Virus record (IMG/VR): IMGVR_UViG_3300009158_000060
Span: 1-57,551 of that record
Reading direction: 5' to 3' (one strand)
Origin: a virus
DNA: 57,551 bases
In this document: piece after piece, positions 25,379 through 32,730 of the stretch
Position numbering within the stretch: the stretch's first letter is position 1
Layout: every line of letters begins with the position of its first letter
Position numbers and translations under genes: made by a program
The notes under the pieces: generated by a model
Seen by the model: only the letters and a program-made list of their open reading frames with translations
Databases searched by the model: none
Told to the model about the DNA's origin: nothing

Positions 25379-26020
25379 TTACTGGTACATTATGTTGATT
25401 GAACCAGCGTCAAAGGTGTCTGTGCCGTTTGATGTGGTGACTCGCAATCTATCAAGCGTGCCGCCAAGCGCGATGCCACCAGCACCTAAAGTTGCCACAG
25501 TACCGCTTTTAGAAAAATAACCGTTACCAACCCAAGTATTGCCGGTCACTCGACTAAATGACATAGAGCCATATCCAACATCTGTTCCTGTGTTGTAGTA
25601 CAAAACAAAACCAGATGTACTGCTTGTAAAGTTAACAGCAGTAGCAGACTGGAGTTGAGAGCCGCTTACATAGCCTGTTGTTGTTACGGAGCCAGCGCCA
25701 AGTTGTATTAAGACAAACGCAGTTCCACTGGTTGACACGCCACTGAACATCAGGGTTACGCGATTAACCCAAGAAGGTATGCCTGTGAAGTCGATGCTTG
25801 TTCCGCTAGTTGATGCAACCGCAGTAGCAGGTGTAATAACACTGGATGCCATCGTAGTCATAACGGCACTGGAAATGCTCGGCCCAGTGATTGTCGGACT
25901 GGTCAGCGTCTTGTTTGTCAGCGTCTGAGTGTCGGTCGTGCCAACGACTGTGCCAGCAGGGTTACCTGTTCCACCTGCCGGGAAAGTTACGCCGGATGAT
26001 CCGCTAATTGTGGCTGTCAT
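25379..26020 (-). CDS. Tail fibre-like protein, 213 aa
   Basis: Low-complexity T/S/G-rich beta protein. The N-terminal part has 'TQTLTNKTLTSPTI', a peptide widespread in phage tail fibres. The C-terminal domain ('STSGTSIDFTGIPSWVNRVTLMFSGVSTSG' onward to 'LDRLRVTTSNGTDTFDAGSINIMYQ') closely repeats the C-terminal domain of the 279-aa gene at 26175-27014, so the two probably arose by duplication or form a mixed fibre. Its stop TAA is followed in the same frame by AAA ATT and the next open frame. Confidence 0.65.
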   Translation of the reverse strand: MTATISGSSGVTFPAGGTGNPAGTVVGTTDTQTLTNKTLTSPTITGPSISSAVMTTMASSVITPATAVASTSGTSIDFTGIPSWVNRVTLMFSGVSTSGTAFVLIQLGAGSVTTTGYVSGSQLQSATAVNFTSSTSGFVLYYNTGTDVGYGSMSFSRVTGNTWVGNGYFSKSGTVATLGAGGIALGGTLDRLRVTTSNGTDTFDAGSINIMYQ

Positions 26021-26169
26021 GTTTGAACTCCTTGTTCAGCAGGCGGCTGCGCCTGTTGTTCGGCTTGCTGTGCGGCTACCGCTGCATCGTATGTAGCTTG
26101 CTCTTCAGGCGTGTACTCAATGAATGTGGTTTCGCCTGTTTGTACGTTAACTTCAATTCTGTGTGTCAT
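26017..26169 (-). CDS. Small protein between fibre genes, 50 aa
   Basis: Starts MTHRIEVNVQTGETTFIEYT and continues into an A/Q/E-rich helix ending 'EQGVQT'. The stop overlaps the next gene's start as ATGA, and it begins 6 bases after the upstream fibre gene, so it fills the gap exactly. The opening, a short strand pair with 'VNVQTGE', then an acidic helix, resembles short fibre-assembly or fibre-tip partner proteins. A chaperone role is a guess from position. Confidence 0.6.
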   Translation of the reverse strand: MTHRIEVNVQTGETTFIEYTPEEQATYDAAVAAQQAEQQAQPPAEQGVQT

Positions 26170-26174
26170 GATTT

Positions 26175-27014
26175 TTACTCGTAGATAATGTTGATTGTTC
26201 CGGCATCATAAGTATCAGTTCCATTCGATGTGGTAATACGCAGCCGATCAAGTGCGCCAGACAATGCCACATTTCCACCAGAAGTTCTGGTTCTTGCGCC
26301 TGTTGTTTCTTGCAAATTTCCTGTTGAAACCCAAGTGTTTCCAGTAATCAAATTAAACACAACTGTGCCACTTGAAAGTTCAGATGCCGCAGAAGCATTG
26401 GTTAATATAAACCCGCTTGTCGATGTGACTGTTTGAGGAGATCCACCGTTATAAATATTTGCTGCGCCACTTGCATAACCAGTAGAAGTTATTGAACCCG
26501 AACCTAGTTGAATCAAAAAACTTGATATACCACTTGCACTTACCCCGCTGAACATCACAGTAATGCGCTTCACCCATGACGGGATAGAAGTAAAGTCAAT
26601 ACTTGTTCCACTGGTAGATGCAACAGCAGTGCCGGAAGTGATGATGCTGCCGCCAGCAGGTGTTGCTGGCACGTTGGTTGGTACTGACTCGTATGGATAC
26701 CAAGTCGTGTTTGACAGTCGGTATATATAGCCACCAGCTTGTCGTGCAGGCAGAACCGTTGCCGCACTGACAATGCTCTGACCAGTGTTTGCATTCACAG
26801 TCAACGCGGTAATTGTCTGGGTTGAACTGAACGTGATGGTCATGCCGTCAGCAGGAGCCGCAGGCATTGTGATTGTGCCTGTTGCCAGCGTACCAGCAGG
26901 GTTCATCACCAGAACAGTTGTTCCTGCTGCGAATGTGTAAGAGAACCCAGTCGTTGAGACTTGGTAGTCGTACTGCTGGAGAAGTCCCGAAGTTCCATCT
27001 ATTTTTGCTGTCAT
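26175..27014 (-). CDS. Tail fibre-like protein, 279 aa
   Basis: The N-terminal half (residues 1-115) is a beta-rich domain with 'TTVLVMNPAGTLATGTITMP' and a 'GGYIYRLSNTTWYPYES' turn, a common fibre knob pattern. The C-terminal half repeats the 213-aa neighbour ('GTSIDFTSIPSWVKRITVMFSGVSASG', 'LDRLRITTSNGTDTYDAGTINIIYE'). No cleavage or lyase motif. Probably part of the receptor-binding fibre set. The shared C-terminal domain may trimerise or bind receptor. Confidence 0.65.
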   Translation of the reverse strand: MTAKIDGTSGLLQQYDYQVSTTGFSYTFAAGTTVLVMNPAGTLATGTITMPAAPADGMTITFSSTQTITALTVNANTGQSIVSAATVLPARQAGGYIYRLSNTTWYPYESVPTNVPATPAGGSIITSGTAVASTSGTSIDFTSIPSWVKRITVMFSGVSASGISSFLIQLGSGSITSTGYASGAANIYNGGSPQTVTSTSGFILTNASAASELSSGTVVFNLITGNTWVSTGNLQETTGARTRTSGGNVALSGALDRLRITTSNGTDTYDAGTINIIYE

Positions 27015-27017
27015 GGT

Positions 27018-27305
27018 TTACACCTTTGGATATTTAGCTTTGACCGCCAAGCAGTCAGCTATGTACTTGTCGATCTGCGCTTGGTTACCTTTGACCACGC
27101 CATCAAGGTAGTCAGTCATTGGCGGATATTCAGCCGCACGCTTCTGCGCGTAGGTTAGTACAGCAAATAAAACCGCTTGTTGCTCTGCTCGTATGGCATC
27201 AGCTTCTGCATCTGTGATTAGCGTTTTGTTGCCAATCAAATCATCCTGCGAGCCATCAAGCTCATAAGCAAAAATGTTGTTGTTAGCGTCTTTAAACAGT
27301 TTCAT
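27018..27305 (-). CDS. Small tail-associated protein, fibre-assembly-like
   Basis: 95 residues: a short beta start ('KLFKDANNNIFAYELDGSQ') followed by helices with 'AQKRAAEYPPMTDYLDGVVKGNQAQ' and 'CLAVKAKYPK'. The 'EYPPMTDYLDG' element and the overall size are typical of small proteins encoded beside phage tail fibres (fibre assembly or fibre-tip proteins). Separated by 3 and 9 bases from its neighbours. The exact role is unknown. Confidence 0.6.
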   Translation of the reverse strand: MKLFKDANNNIFAYELDGSQDDLIGNKTLITDAEADAIRAEQQAVLFAVLTYAQKRAAEYPPMTDYLDGVVKGNQAQIDKYIADCLAVKAKYPKV

Positions 27306-27314
27306 GATCTGTCC

Positions 27315-27785
27315 TTATCTCAATTCAAGCCAAAATACACCGCTATTTACGCTTGCAATTCTGTATGTGTCACCGTTTGGAACTATAAAAGTTACAGGGA
27401 CAAATGCCGCAAATGTTTGCGTAGTTAGCCCGCCGATAATTACGCTATTACTTGCAGAACTGCCTCCCATAATAAATACAGTAATTGGCCTGCCTGAACT
27501 ATTTGTGTACGTTGTTGCAGCGGCTCTACTTGCGCTTAAGTTTTGCCATGTTTGACCAACGCCTACAGGCTGTACCGCAGTTGCCAACTGCGTGGTAGTA
27601 ACACTTGCTGCTACTAACTGTGAGGCATCTATTGTTTTGTTTGTCAGCGTATCGGTTGTGGCCTTACCTACAAACGTATCTGTTGCTGCTGGCAGCGTCA
27701 GCGTAAAGTTGCTTGCTGTGTTGGGCGCAGCAATGGTCAGGACACCTGCCCCGCTTGCGTTTCCTGAAATGGCTACTGAACTCAT
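27315..27785 (-). CDS. Tail fibre-like protein, 156 aa
   Basis: T/A/S-rich beta protein with the fibre peptide 'TDTLTNKTIDASQLVAASV' (about residues 43-61) and a C-terminal small beta domain ending 'VNSGVFWLELR'. The opening 'ISGNASGAGVLTIAAPNTASNFTLTLPAA' is the usual fibre shaft-start pattern. It belongs to the block of short fibre genes and carries no enzyme motif. Confidence 0.65.
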   Translation of the reverse strand: MSSVAISGNASGAGVLTIAAPNTASNFTLTLPAATDTFVGKATTDTLTNKTIDASQLVAASVTTTQLATAVQPVGVGQTWQNLSASRAAATTYTNSSGRPITVFIMGGSSASNSVIIGGLTTQTFAAFVPVTFIVPNGDTYRIASVNSGVFWLELR

Positions 27786-27795
27786 GTTTTATCCT

Positions 27796-28395
27796 TTAAA
27801 CAACTGTCCATACAGAACCACTTGGAACTGTAACTGTGACACCGGAATTTATCGAAACTGGCCCGAACGTACCGGCGTTCTTCCCCGTGGGGATGGTATA
27901 GCTTCCAGTGACTGTCAGGTCGTTCTGGAAGAATATCTGGTTTGCGCCTGTACCGGCTGCACCTCCACCGCCACCTGCAATCTTTACAAAATCATTAGCT
28001 GTGGAATCCCATGCAACCAAGGCTGAACCCAAAGCCTCAATCTCAACGCCGGTAGTGTACGAAGACGATGTGCCGCCACGGATATAAACAGAGCTTTGAT
28101 CCGTACAGTTATTGACCACAACGTACATCTTGCTCAACTGCGGGGCGTAGATGTATCTTGTTGTTCCGGGCGCACCGGTAGCAATTAGGATAGCCAAACG
28201 AGCTTGGTTGGATACACCACCTGCGGTGGTCGTCAGAGTCCAGTCTCCGCCTGCGACTGACTGGCTCGCAGAGCCAGCAATAGAATCTTCAATCAGTTGT
28301 GTCAGGGACGAGTTTACCGTTGTCCCCCACGTATTCGTGAGTTCCCCGGTTGTGGGCAGTACAAGCCCTAGCAGTGTTGTGTATGAGGATGCCAC
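27796..28395 (-). CDS. Tail fibre-like protein, 199 aa
   Basis: The N-terminal part 'LLGLVLPTTGELTNTWGTTVNSSLTQLIEDSIAG' is a recurrent phage tail-fibre attachment-type domain. A beta domain with a glycine run 'IAGGGGGAAGTG' follows. The C-terminus ('NAGTFGPVSINSGVTVTVPSGSVWTVV') is nearly the same as that of the next gene upstream in the operon (28428-28886), suggesting a shared tip or assembly peptide. Confidence 0.65.
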   Translation of the reverse strand: MASSYTTLLGLVLPTTGELTNTWGTTVNSSLTQLIEDSIAGSASQSVAGGDWTLTTTAGGVSNQARLAILIATGAPGTTRYIYAPQLSKMYVVVNNCTDQSSVYIRGGTSSSYTTGVEIEALGSALVAWDSTANDFVKIAGGGGGAAGTGANQIFFQNDLTVTGSYTIPTGKNAGTFGPVSINSGVTVTVPSGSVWTVV

Positions 28396-28427
28396 GTTTA
28401 AACTCCTTTTTGCATTCTATTGGTTTA

Positions 28428-28886
28428 TCAGACAACAGTCCAGACGGAACCGGACGGAATGGTCACCGTGATGCCTGAAGCTACCGTGATTGGCCCTGCG
28501 CTGATGGCATTCCTGCCTGTGTTGATGGTTGAACTTACGTCAATCTGAGCATCATTCTCTGTGTAGCCTTCGCCGCCATACACTGACCGGCCTGCCGGGT
28601 AGGTGACAAACACATCTTTTGTACCGGCGCTGAACGAAACCAAGCTGCCTGAATTGCTGGAAGACAACACAGTTGTCCGGGCCAGTGTTGTACCTGCGGA
28701 GGTGTACGTACCAATACCAACCTCCCACTCGGCTGTACCCTGTCCGGCGATGGTGTAGTACGTGGTGTTGGCGTTGCCAACGACCGCAAATGATTGGAAG
28801 CCAGTAACGGCTCCGGCAAGCGTGACTGTGCCTGTACCAGTGGTGGTAGTAGTTTCCCTAACTCGGTCAGCTAAAACTAAGGCCAT
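28428..28886 (-). CDS. Tail fibre-like protein, 152 aa
   Basis: Beta-rich protein opening 'MALVLADRVRETTTTTGTGTVTLAGA' (a common start for phage tail proteins), with 'YYTIAGQGTAEWEVGIGTY' and 'VFVTYPAGRSVYG' segments. The C-terminus repeats the 199-aa neighbour: 'NAISAGPITVASGITVTIPSGSVWTVV' against its 'NAGTFGP...VTVPSGSVWTVV'. Probably an adaptor or shaft segment in the fibre set. A 32-base gap with nothing recognisable follows. Confidence 0.65.
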   Translation of the reverse strand: MALVLADRVRETTTTTGTGTVTLAGAVTGFQSFAVVGNANTTYYTIAGQGTAEWEVGIGTYTSAGTTLARTTVLSSSNSGSLVSFSAGTKDVFVTYPAGRSVYGGEGYTENDAQIDVSSTINTGRNAISAGPITVASGITVTIPSGSVWTVV

Positions 28887-28895
28887 GTCTTACTC

Positions 28896-29984
28896 TCAGG
28901 TTGTCCCAATTTTTGTCCAAGTATTGGGGTTGCTGCTGTCAATCTCTGCCCAGCCTGCGGTTTCTGCGGTATCAACAGTTGTCCAGCTTGCGGTTTGCGC
29001 AGCGTTGATTGTCGCCCATGTTGTGCTTTCTGCGGTATCTATATTGCCCCAGCCTGCGGTCTGGCTGTCGTTGATAAGCTCCCACAAGAACCGGGCAAAG
29101 AACGAGTCTGACGCTGTGATTGTCTCTTGAATGGCGCACAGGAACACCTGTGCCACCACAACTTCATCAATGGCAGAGCCAAATTCCTCAATCAAAGCCT
29201 CAAAGGTAGCGGCTGCGTCGATGGCATCTGTAGCTGCGGACGACTCAGAAATGTTGGTAACCCACAGGTTTGAGGCCACATTGGTATCTGTAGCCGTGGA
29301 TGTCTCGCTGACATTTGCAAGGAAAGCAAACGAGCTTGATGTTGCATCTGTGGCGGTCGCCGTCTCGGCAATCGTGGACGCGAATGTCTGTTTGCCAGCG
29401 GTGGAGTCCGTGGCTGTAGCTGTCTCTGCCACGTTCGTAGCAAAGGTTTGTGCAGCGGCAAACGTGTTGGTTGCTGTCGATGTCTCTGTGACCGCAGTTG
29501 GGAATGTAGCTGCTGCTGAGATTGAGTCCGTTGCCGTGGCAGTCTCTGTCACAGGCGCATTGAATGTGCTGGCTGCTACTGCATCGGAGTCAGTGGCTGT
29601 TGCCGTTTCTGCAATCAATGACAGGTATGTCTGTACTGCTGAGAATGTGTTGGTCGCTGTAGCCGTCTCAGAGACTGTGGTGGCAAATGTCTGCGCAGCA
29701 GACAGGGAGTCCGTAGCTGTTGAAGTCTCAGTGACCGTAGTTACGAATGTCTGAGCCGCAGCAAATGTGTTGGTTGCCGTTGAAGACTCAGCAATAGCCG
29801 TTGGAAATGTCGCAGCCGAAGACACCACATCTGTGGCGGTGGATGTCTCTGATACGGCTGAAAGGAAAGTTAAAAGCGAAGAAACGCTATCCGTCGCTGT
29901 GGCTGTCTCTACTATGGATGCGTTGTAGGTAGAGCTTGCAAGCGACGAAAAGGGGGACTGCGAGAATGCGGATATGCCGAACAC
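28896..29984 (-). CDS. Repeat-built tail fibre protein, 362 aa
   Basis: Almost wholly repeats. From about residue 18 to 302 it is 14 units of about 20 residues with the core '(T)F...V.ETATATDS..AA', losing regularity toward the C-terminal side. From about residue 307 to the end come five 11-residue units of the form T..W..ID.A., each with one tryptophan (GW, TW, SW, GW, TW). Such short-period repeats usually make a beta-solenoid or fibrous shaft. The single-tryptophan units recall terminal parts of fibres in related phages. The first residues 'MFGISAFSQSPFSSL' look like an attachment peptide. No enzymatic motif. Confidence 0.7.
   Translation of the reverse strand: MFGISAFSQSPFSSLASSTYNASIVETATATDSVSSLLTFLSAVSETSTATDVVSSAATFPTAIAESSTATNTFAAAQTFVTTVTETSTATDSLSAAQTFATTVSETATATNTFSAVQTYLSLIAETATATDSDAVAASTFNAPVTETATATDSISAAATFPTAVTETSTATNTFAAAQTFATNVAETATATDSTAGKQTFASTIAETATATDATSSSFAFLANVSETSTATDTNVASNLWVTNISESSAATDAIDAAATFEALIEEFGSAIDEVVVAQVFLCAIQETITASDSFFARFLWELINDSQTAGWGNIDTAESTTWATINAAQTASWTTVDTAETAGWAEIDSSNPNTWTKIGTT
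28899..29066 (-). repeat. Tandem 33-bp coding repeats (11-residue tryptophan units)
   Basis: Five consecutive units of about 33 bases, each encoding one tryptophan followed by an I/V-D or I-N step. They form the very end of the repeat fibre protein and differ in period from the 60-bp array before them. Confidence 0.7.
29080..29933 (-). repeat. Tandem 60-bp coding repeats (20-residue units)
   Basis: About 14 consecutive units of about 60 bases, each encoding a version of F-x-x-x-V-x-E-T-A-T-A-T-D-S. One unit is 63 bases. Units are diverged rather than identical, so they are older than a simple slippage array, though internal gain or loss of units is likely between isolates. Confidence 0.75.
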
Positions 29985-30003
29985 TCGTCATGCCCCGCTC
30001 ATA

Positions 30004-30180
30004 TCAGGCTGCTGCCAGTTCGGCTTCAGCGAACCAACGCTGTTGCACATGGCTTTCAACATCCGTCCACTCAATCAAGTAGGACACATTGCCGTCTTCA
30101 TCCATGCGCATACCGATCACCGGGCCAAGAGGCACAACACCAATCAGTTTTACGGTATCGCCTTTTTTAAATGTTGCCAT
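30004..30180 (-). CDS. Small SH3-like protein, YodC/DUF2158-like
   Basis: 58 residues: 'MATFKKGDTVKLIGVVPLGPVIGM' then 'GNVSYLIEWTD' and 'VQQRWFAEAELAAA'. The order, a KKGDxVxL opening strand, a G-P-V turn, a W-containing strand and a final F..AEL, matches the small SH3-like YodC (DUF2158) family seen in bacteria and phages. No catalytic role is expected; it may be a chaperone or binding module in the tail region. It ends 19 bases before the repeat fibre gene starts and is linked to the upstream gene by a 2-base gap. Confidence 0.6.
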   Translation of the reverse strand: MATFKKGDTVKLIGVVPLGPVIGMRMDEDGNVSYLIEWTDVESHVQQRWFAEAELAAA

Positions 30181-30182
30181 GA

Positions 30183-30764
30183 TTAACCTGCCAGACTAAG
30201 GGTATACGTTACGTTCAATGTGTCGCCAGACACAACAGAGCGATCACCGGGGGATGTAAAGTCAGAAGCTGAGTACAGCGTACCAGTCGATCCGCTCTTC
30301 GTGCTGTTACTAATCAAGAATGCACCACCAACAGTTGAGGTTGCGTTAATACTGTAAACAGCGGGAGAAGCTGAGTTGGTCGCCACAGACGGATTGGCTG
30401 TGGTTGGTGTTGCAAATGTGCAAGCCGGACGGGTTGCTTGGCTGTAAGGAACGACTTCAGTCCAACCAGCGTGCGAGGCAGAGGTGTCTCCAGCGGCAGG
30501 GCTGTTGGTCGCGCCTGCACCGTACAAACCGATGTACCAAGTGGCAGTGTATGCACTGCCCAAGAAGTACTTGTTGTTCATGTCCTGCAAGCCGCCATTG
30601 ACAACCAAGTTGGGGCATTCAGCTTCCCACTTCAGCTTGCCGTCTTTGTCAAAACACTGCATCGTGTAAACGCCTTTGGCGGTAGCTGACTCGCCAGCCT
30701 CCAAGGCTTTGGTGATTGCGCTGCCGATGGTATCGGCTGCTTGGGCTTTTTCTATTGCTGACAT
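30183..30764 (-). CDS. Phage structural (tail) protein, 193 aa
   Basis: An N-terminal helical part ('ADTIGSAITKALEAGESATAKGVYTMQCFD') precedes a beta domain with 'NLVVNGGLQDMNNKYFLGSAYTATWYIGLYG' and 'ASHAGWTEVVPYSQATRP'. This 'N.G...L...F' then 'YIGL' then 'GWTEV.PYS...RP' pattern is common in structural proteins of short-tailed and siphophage-like genomes. Likely a tail or baseplate component; no enzyme motif. Confidence 0.6.
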   Translation of the reverse strand: MSAIEKAQAADTIGSAITKALEAGESATAKGVYTMQCFDKDGKLKWEAECPNLVVNGGLQDMNNKYFLGSAYTATWYIGLYGAGATNSPAAGDTSASHAGWTEVVPYSQATRPACTFATPTTANPSVATNSASPAVYSINATSTVGGAFLISNSTKSGSTGTLYSASDFTSPGDRSVVSGDTLNVTYTLSLAG

Positions 30765-30774
30765 TTATTGCTCC

Positions 30775-31194
30775 TTACGCAATGCGAATGATCGCTGAAG
30801 TGTTGGTACTAGCTGGAAACTGTACCGTGAAAGTTGCTGCCGAGGTCTTGTTTGAACCAAAATCTAAAACGCAAACAGCGCCGCCAGATGTGTATATCAA
30901 AGCTCCCCGAGCCGTAATAGCGCCTGTCCATTCAGCATTTGCAAACGAAATGTACGCTGTTGTATTAGGTGAATTGCCTATCGTAGGTGTCTGTGTAATC
31001 GTGAGAGCAAGACCGCCAGCCGTGTACCCGTCAGCCACAACTTCGCCCGTAGCCGTATAAGCCGTGGTAGCCGGATTAAGTGTGGCTTCATTGGTGTACA
31101 ACGCCATATAGAACGTGTCGGTCGTAAAGTCGAACGTGCCGTTCATCAGCCCAGTCTTGAAAGTGTTGCAAGCAAAGTTGCCAGTGAACGCCAT
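30775..31194 (-). CDS. Phage structural protein, 139 aa
   Basis: A small all-beta protein: 'CNTFKTGLMNGTFDFTTDTFYMALYTNEATLN', 'AYTATGEVVADGYTAGGLAL' and 'ISFANAEWTGAITARGALIYTSGG'. This FTTDTFYMALYT...TGEV....GYTAGG pattern recurs in virion proteins of environmental phages, next to a similar but longer protein, as here (30183-30764). The two may form one layer or ring. Its start codon region overlaps the upstream stop by one base. Confidence 0.6.
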   Translation of the reverse strand: MAFTGNFACNTFKTGLMNGTFDFTTDTFYMALYTNEATLNPATTAYTATGEVVADGYTAGGLALTITQTPTIGNSPNTTAYISFANAEWTGAITARGALIYTSGGAVCVLDFGSNKTSAATFTVQFPASTNTSAIIRIA

Positions 31195-31895
31195 TATTTA
31201 ACCCCATTGTTCTGCGGTAACGGGGCCACACGTACTTGACCGCTGCGGTAAGCATCACTGCGCTCCATACCGTTGCCCAGACGAATGGCCAGACCAAGGG
31301 CTTCTTTGTACTTCATGTCGTAGCCGGTCATGATGTCAACTTCACCTTTCATATAGGTGTAAGCCTCAACCAAAGAACCGTATAACAGTACAGAGTCAAG
31401 GTTGTCACCCAACCATGTTGTGGATGCGGTGACGATTGACTCGGGGTAGTAGTAATAGTGCAGCTCTACGTCATAGGCCGCATCAGGTGTTGGGCCAAGG
31501 ATGAAGCTCAACTCATTGGTTACCACAGGGCTTGCACCAGAGGTTGTGGTCGGGCCAAACAAAGCGTAGTATTTTGGAATGGCCGTATCTGTTGGTGCGG
31601 GATATGCCTGCCGTATGAAGTTCACATCTTTGTTCAGCAGATACTCGTACGTACCCGCTGCATCAATTACCGCCAATGAATATACCGCCAAGAAATCGCC
31701 GGGGCAAGATAAGTACTTGTTGCTTGCAGTTGTTACACCTGTCTTATTTGCCCTCAGAGATGGGAACTGCACCGTGTTGTAAATGCGTTGCTCCGCCTGC
31801 TGAATAAATGTATTCATAGGCGTAGGATCAGTCGAATAGTTAAAACTATTCTCCGTGTAATCCTGAATTGCAATTACAAGCTGGGCGTAATTCAT
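31194..31895 (-). CDS. Tail adaptor / connector protein, 233 aa
   Basis: Starts 'MNYAQLVIAIQDYTENSFNYS' with a helical 'MNTFIQQAEQRIYNTVQFPSLRAN' segment, then a beta domain and a C-terminal helical part 'GDNLDSVLLYGSLVEAYTYMKGE' and 'YDMKYKEALGLAIRLGNGMERS'. This layout (two helices, beta insertion, helical bundle with Y-rich segment) is that of head-to-tail adaptor proteins of the P22 gp4 / T7 gp11 kind. It is the second adaptor-like gene in the operon, after 32730-33659. Confidence 0.6.
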   Translation of the reverse strand: MNYAQLVIAIQDYTENSFNYSTDPTPMNTFIQQAEQRIYNTVQFPSLRANKTGVTTASNKYLSCPGDFLAVYSLAVIDAAGTYEYLLNKDVNFIRQAYPAPTDTAIPKYYALFGPTTTSGASPVVTNELSFILGPTPDAAYDVELHYYYYPESIVTASTTWLGDNLDSVLLYGSLVEAYTYMKGEVDIMTGYDMKYKEALGLAIRLGNGMERSDAYRSGQVRVAPLPQNNGVK

Positions 31896-32092
31896 GCCAT
31901 CGGGCCTCTGGCCATCACGCCTTTGGTGGCTGCGCCAGTACCACGGATTTTAATGCCGTCAGTCTTGGTGCCCTTGTAGTCTCCGCTGCGCACGTTGGCC
32001 ACAGAGACGTTTGCTTCACGCAAATACTCTTTGTTGGGCTGGTTGTACACATCCACGGTCGGGATAGTTTTGGGTTGTTTGTATTCAGCCAT
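31892..32092 (-). CDS. Small glycine-rich basic virion peptide, 66 aa
   Basis: MAEYKQPKTI... with a C-terminal 'KTDGIKIRGTGAATKGVMARGPMA'. The RGTGAATKG..ARGP motif is one I have seen repeatedly in tiny proteins of phages of this type. The ATG at 32092 was chosen over an earlier GTG because GGAGG lies just upstream on its strand and the upstream stop is one base away. It overlaps the adaptor gene by ATGA. Role unknown, possibly virion DNA- or capsid-binding. Confidence 0.65.
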   Translation of the reverse strand: MAEYKQPKTIPTVDVYNQPNKEYLREANVSVANVRSGDYKGTKTDGIKIRGTGAATKGVMARGPMA

Positions 32093-32093
32093 T

Positions 32094-32291
32094 TCAGCCT
32101 CCGCGACCAACAGAACGCTGGTTCATGACCTTGGCCATGTTGCGTCCGTACTTGAGCATGTCGCCGTTGGTTTTACCGCCAGCCTTGAGCTTTGTCATCG
32201 GCTTGCCGGGGTGCATATTCTTTTCATGCTTACCAACGGCGGACTTAATCATCTTCTTGTCCTGTGCCAAATCTTTCTTGTCTTCTGCCAT
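32094..32291 (-). CDS. Small basic phage peptide with KAGGK motif, 65 aa
   Basis: Starts MAEDKKDLAQDKKMIK behind AAGGAG on its strand. Very lysine-rich, with 'PMTKLKAGGKTNGDMLKYGRNMAKVMNQRSVGRGG' at its end. The 'KxGGKxxxDMxKYGRNMAK' pattern is shared in style with the other tiny basic genes at 31892, 33659, 33912 and 34467. Such proteins could neutralise packaged DNA or bind the capsid interior. There is no direct evidence here. Confidence 0.65.
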   Translation of the reverse strand: MAEDKKDLAQDKKMIKSAVGKHEKNMHPGKPMTKLKAGGKTNGDMLKYGRNMAKVMNQRSVGRGG

Positions 32292-32301
32292 GATCGACTC
32301 C

Positions 32302-32730
32302 TTATGTCGTTGCAATCGTAACTGTACCAAGTTCCACCACTAAAACCAAGTTATTTGGTGTTAAAGCTGCGTCAAAGAACGCTGCTCCACCAACCGGGTT
32401 CCAGCCCCACTGAAATATCCGGCTACCCCCACTGAGTATGCCCTGTGCATCTTCGGCAGTGCTATCCGTCTCAACCACTTGCAAACCTGTGCGCCCAGAT
32501 ACTTGGTAGCTCAGGTCAGGACGCGGATCACGCACCCCTTGCGGGTCATCCACTGGGTACATACCCAGCAACAACTGCGGCTGATCTGGTTCCCAGCACT
32601 CAGGGCACACTTTCAAGTCGTATGTCTTGGTTTTGACAACGAGCTTCTTGAGCGCCGTGAGCTTGAACCGGAAACCGCAACGGTCGCACTCGGCAATTGA
32701 GTTTTTGCCACTGGCAAACCGATTTCCCAT
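32302..32730 (-). CDS. Structural zinc-ribbon protein, 142 aa
   Basis: N-terminal zinc ribbon with C15, C18, C42 and C45 ('CDRCGFRF' and 'CPECWEPD') followed by 'VDDPQGVRDPRPD' and a C-terminal beta region ('IFQWGWNPVGGAAFFDAALTPNNLVLVVELG'). It overlaps the adaptor gene at 32730 by one base. I associate this zinc-ribbon plus 'DPRPD' type with tail-adaptor neighbourhoods in phages of this kind. Function unknown, probably structural rather than regulatory. Confidence 0.65.
   Translation of the reverse strand: MGNRFASGKNSIAECDRCGFRFKLTALKKLVVKTKTYDLKVCPECWEPDQPQLLLGMYPVDDPQGVRDPRPDLSYQVSGRTGLQVVETDSTAEDAQGILSGGSRIFQWGWNPVGGAAFFDAALTPNNLVLVVELGTVTIATT

Noticed and set aside
29131-29754. A 207-codon + strand frame over the repeat fibre gene
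   Set aside because: It mirrors the 60-bp coding repeats on the other strand, so its regularity is explained by the fibre gene.
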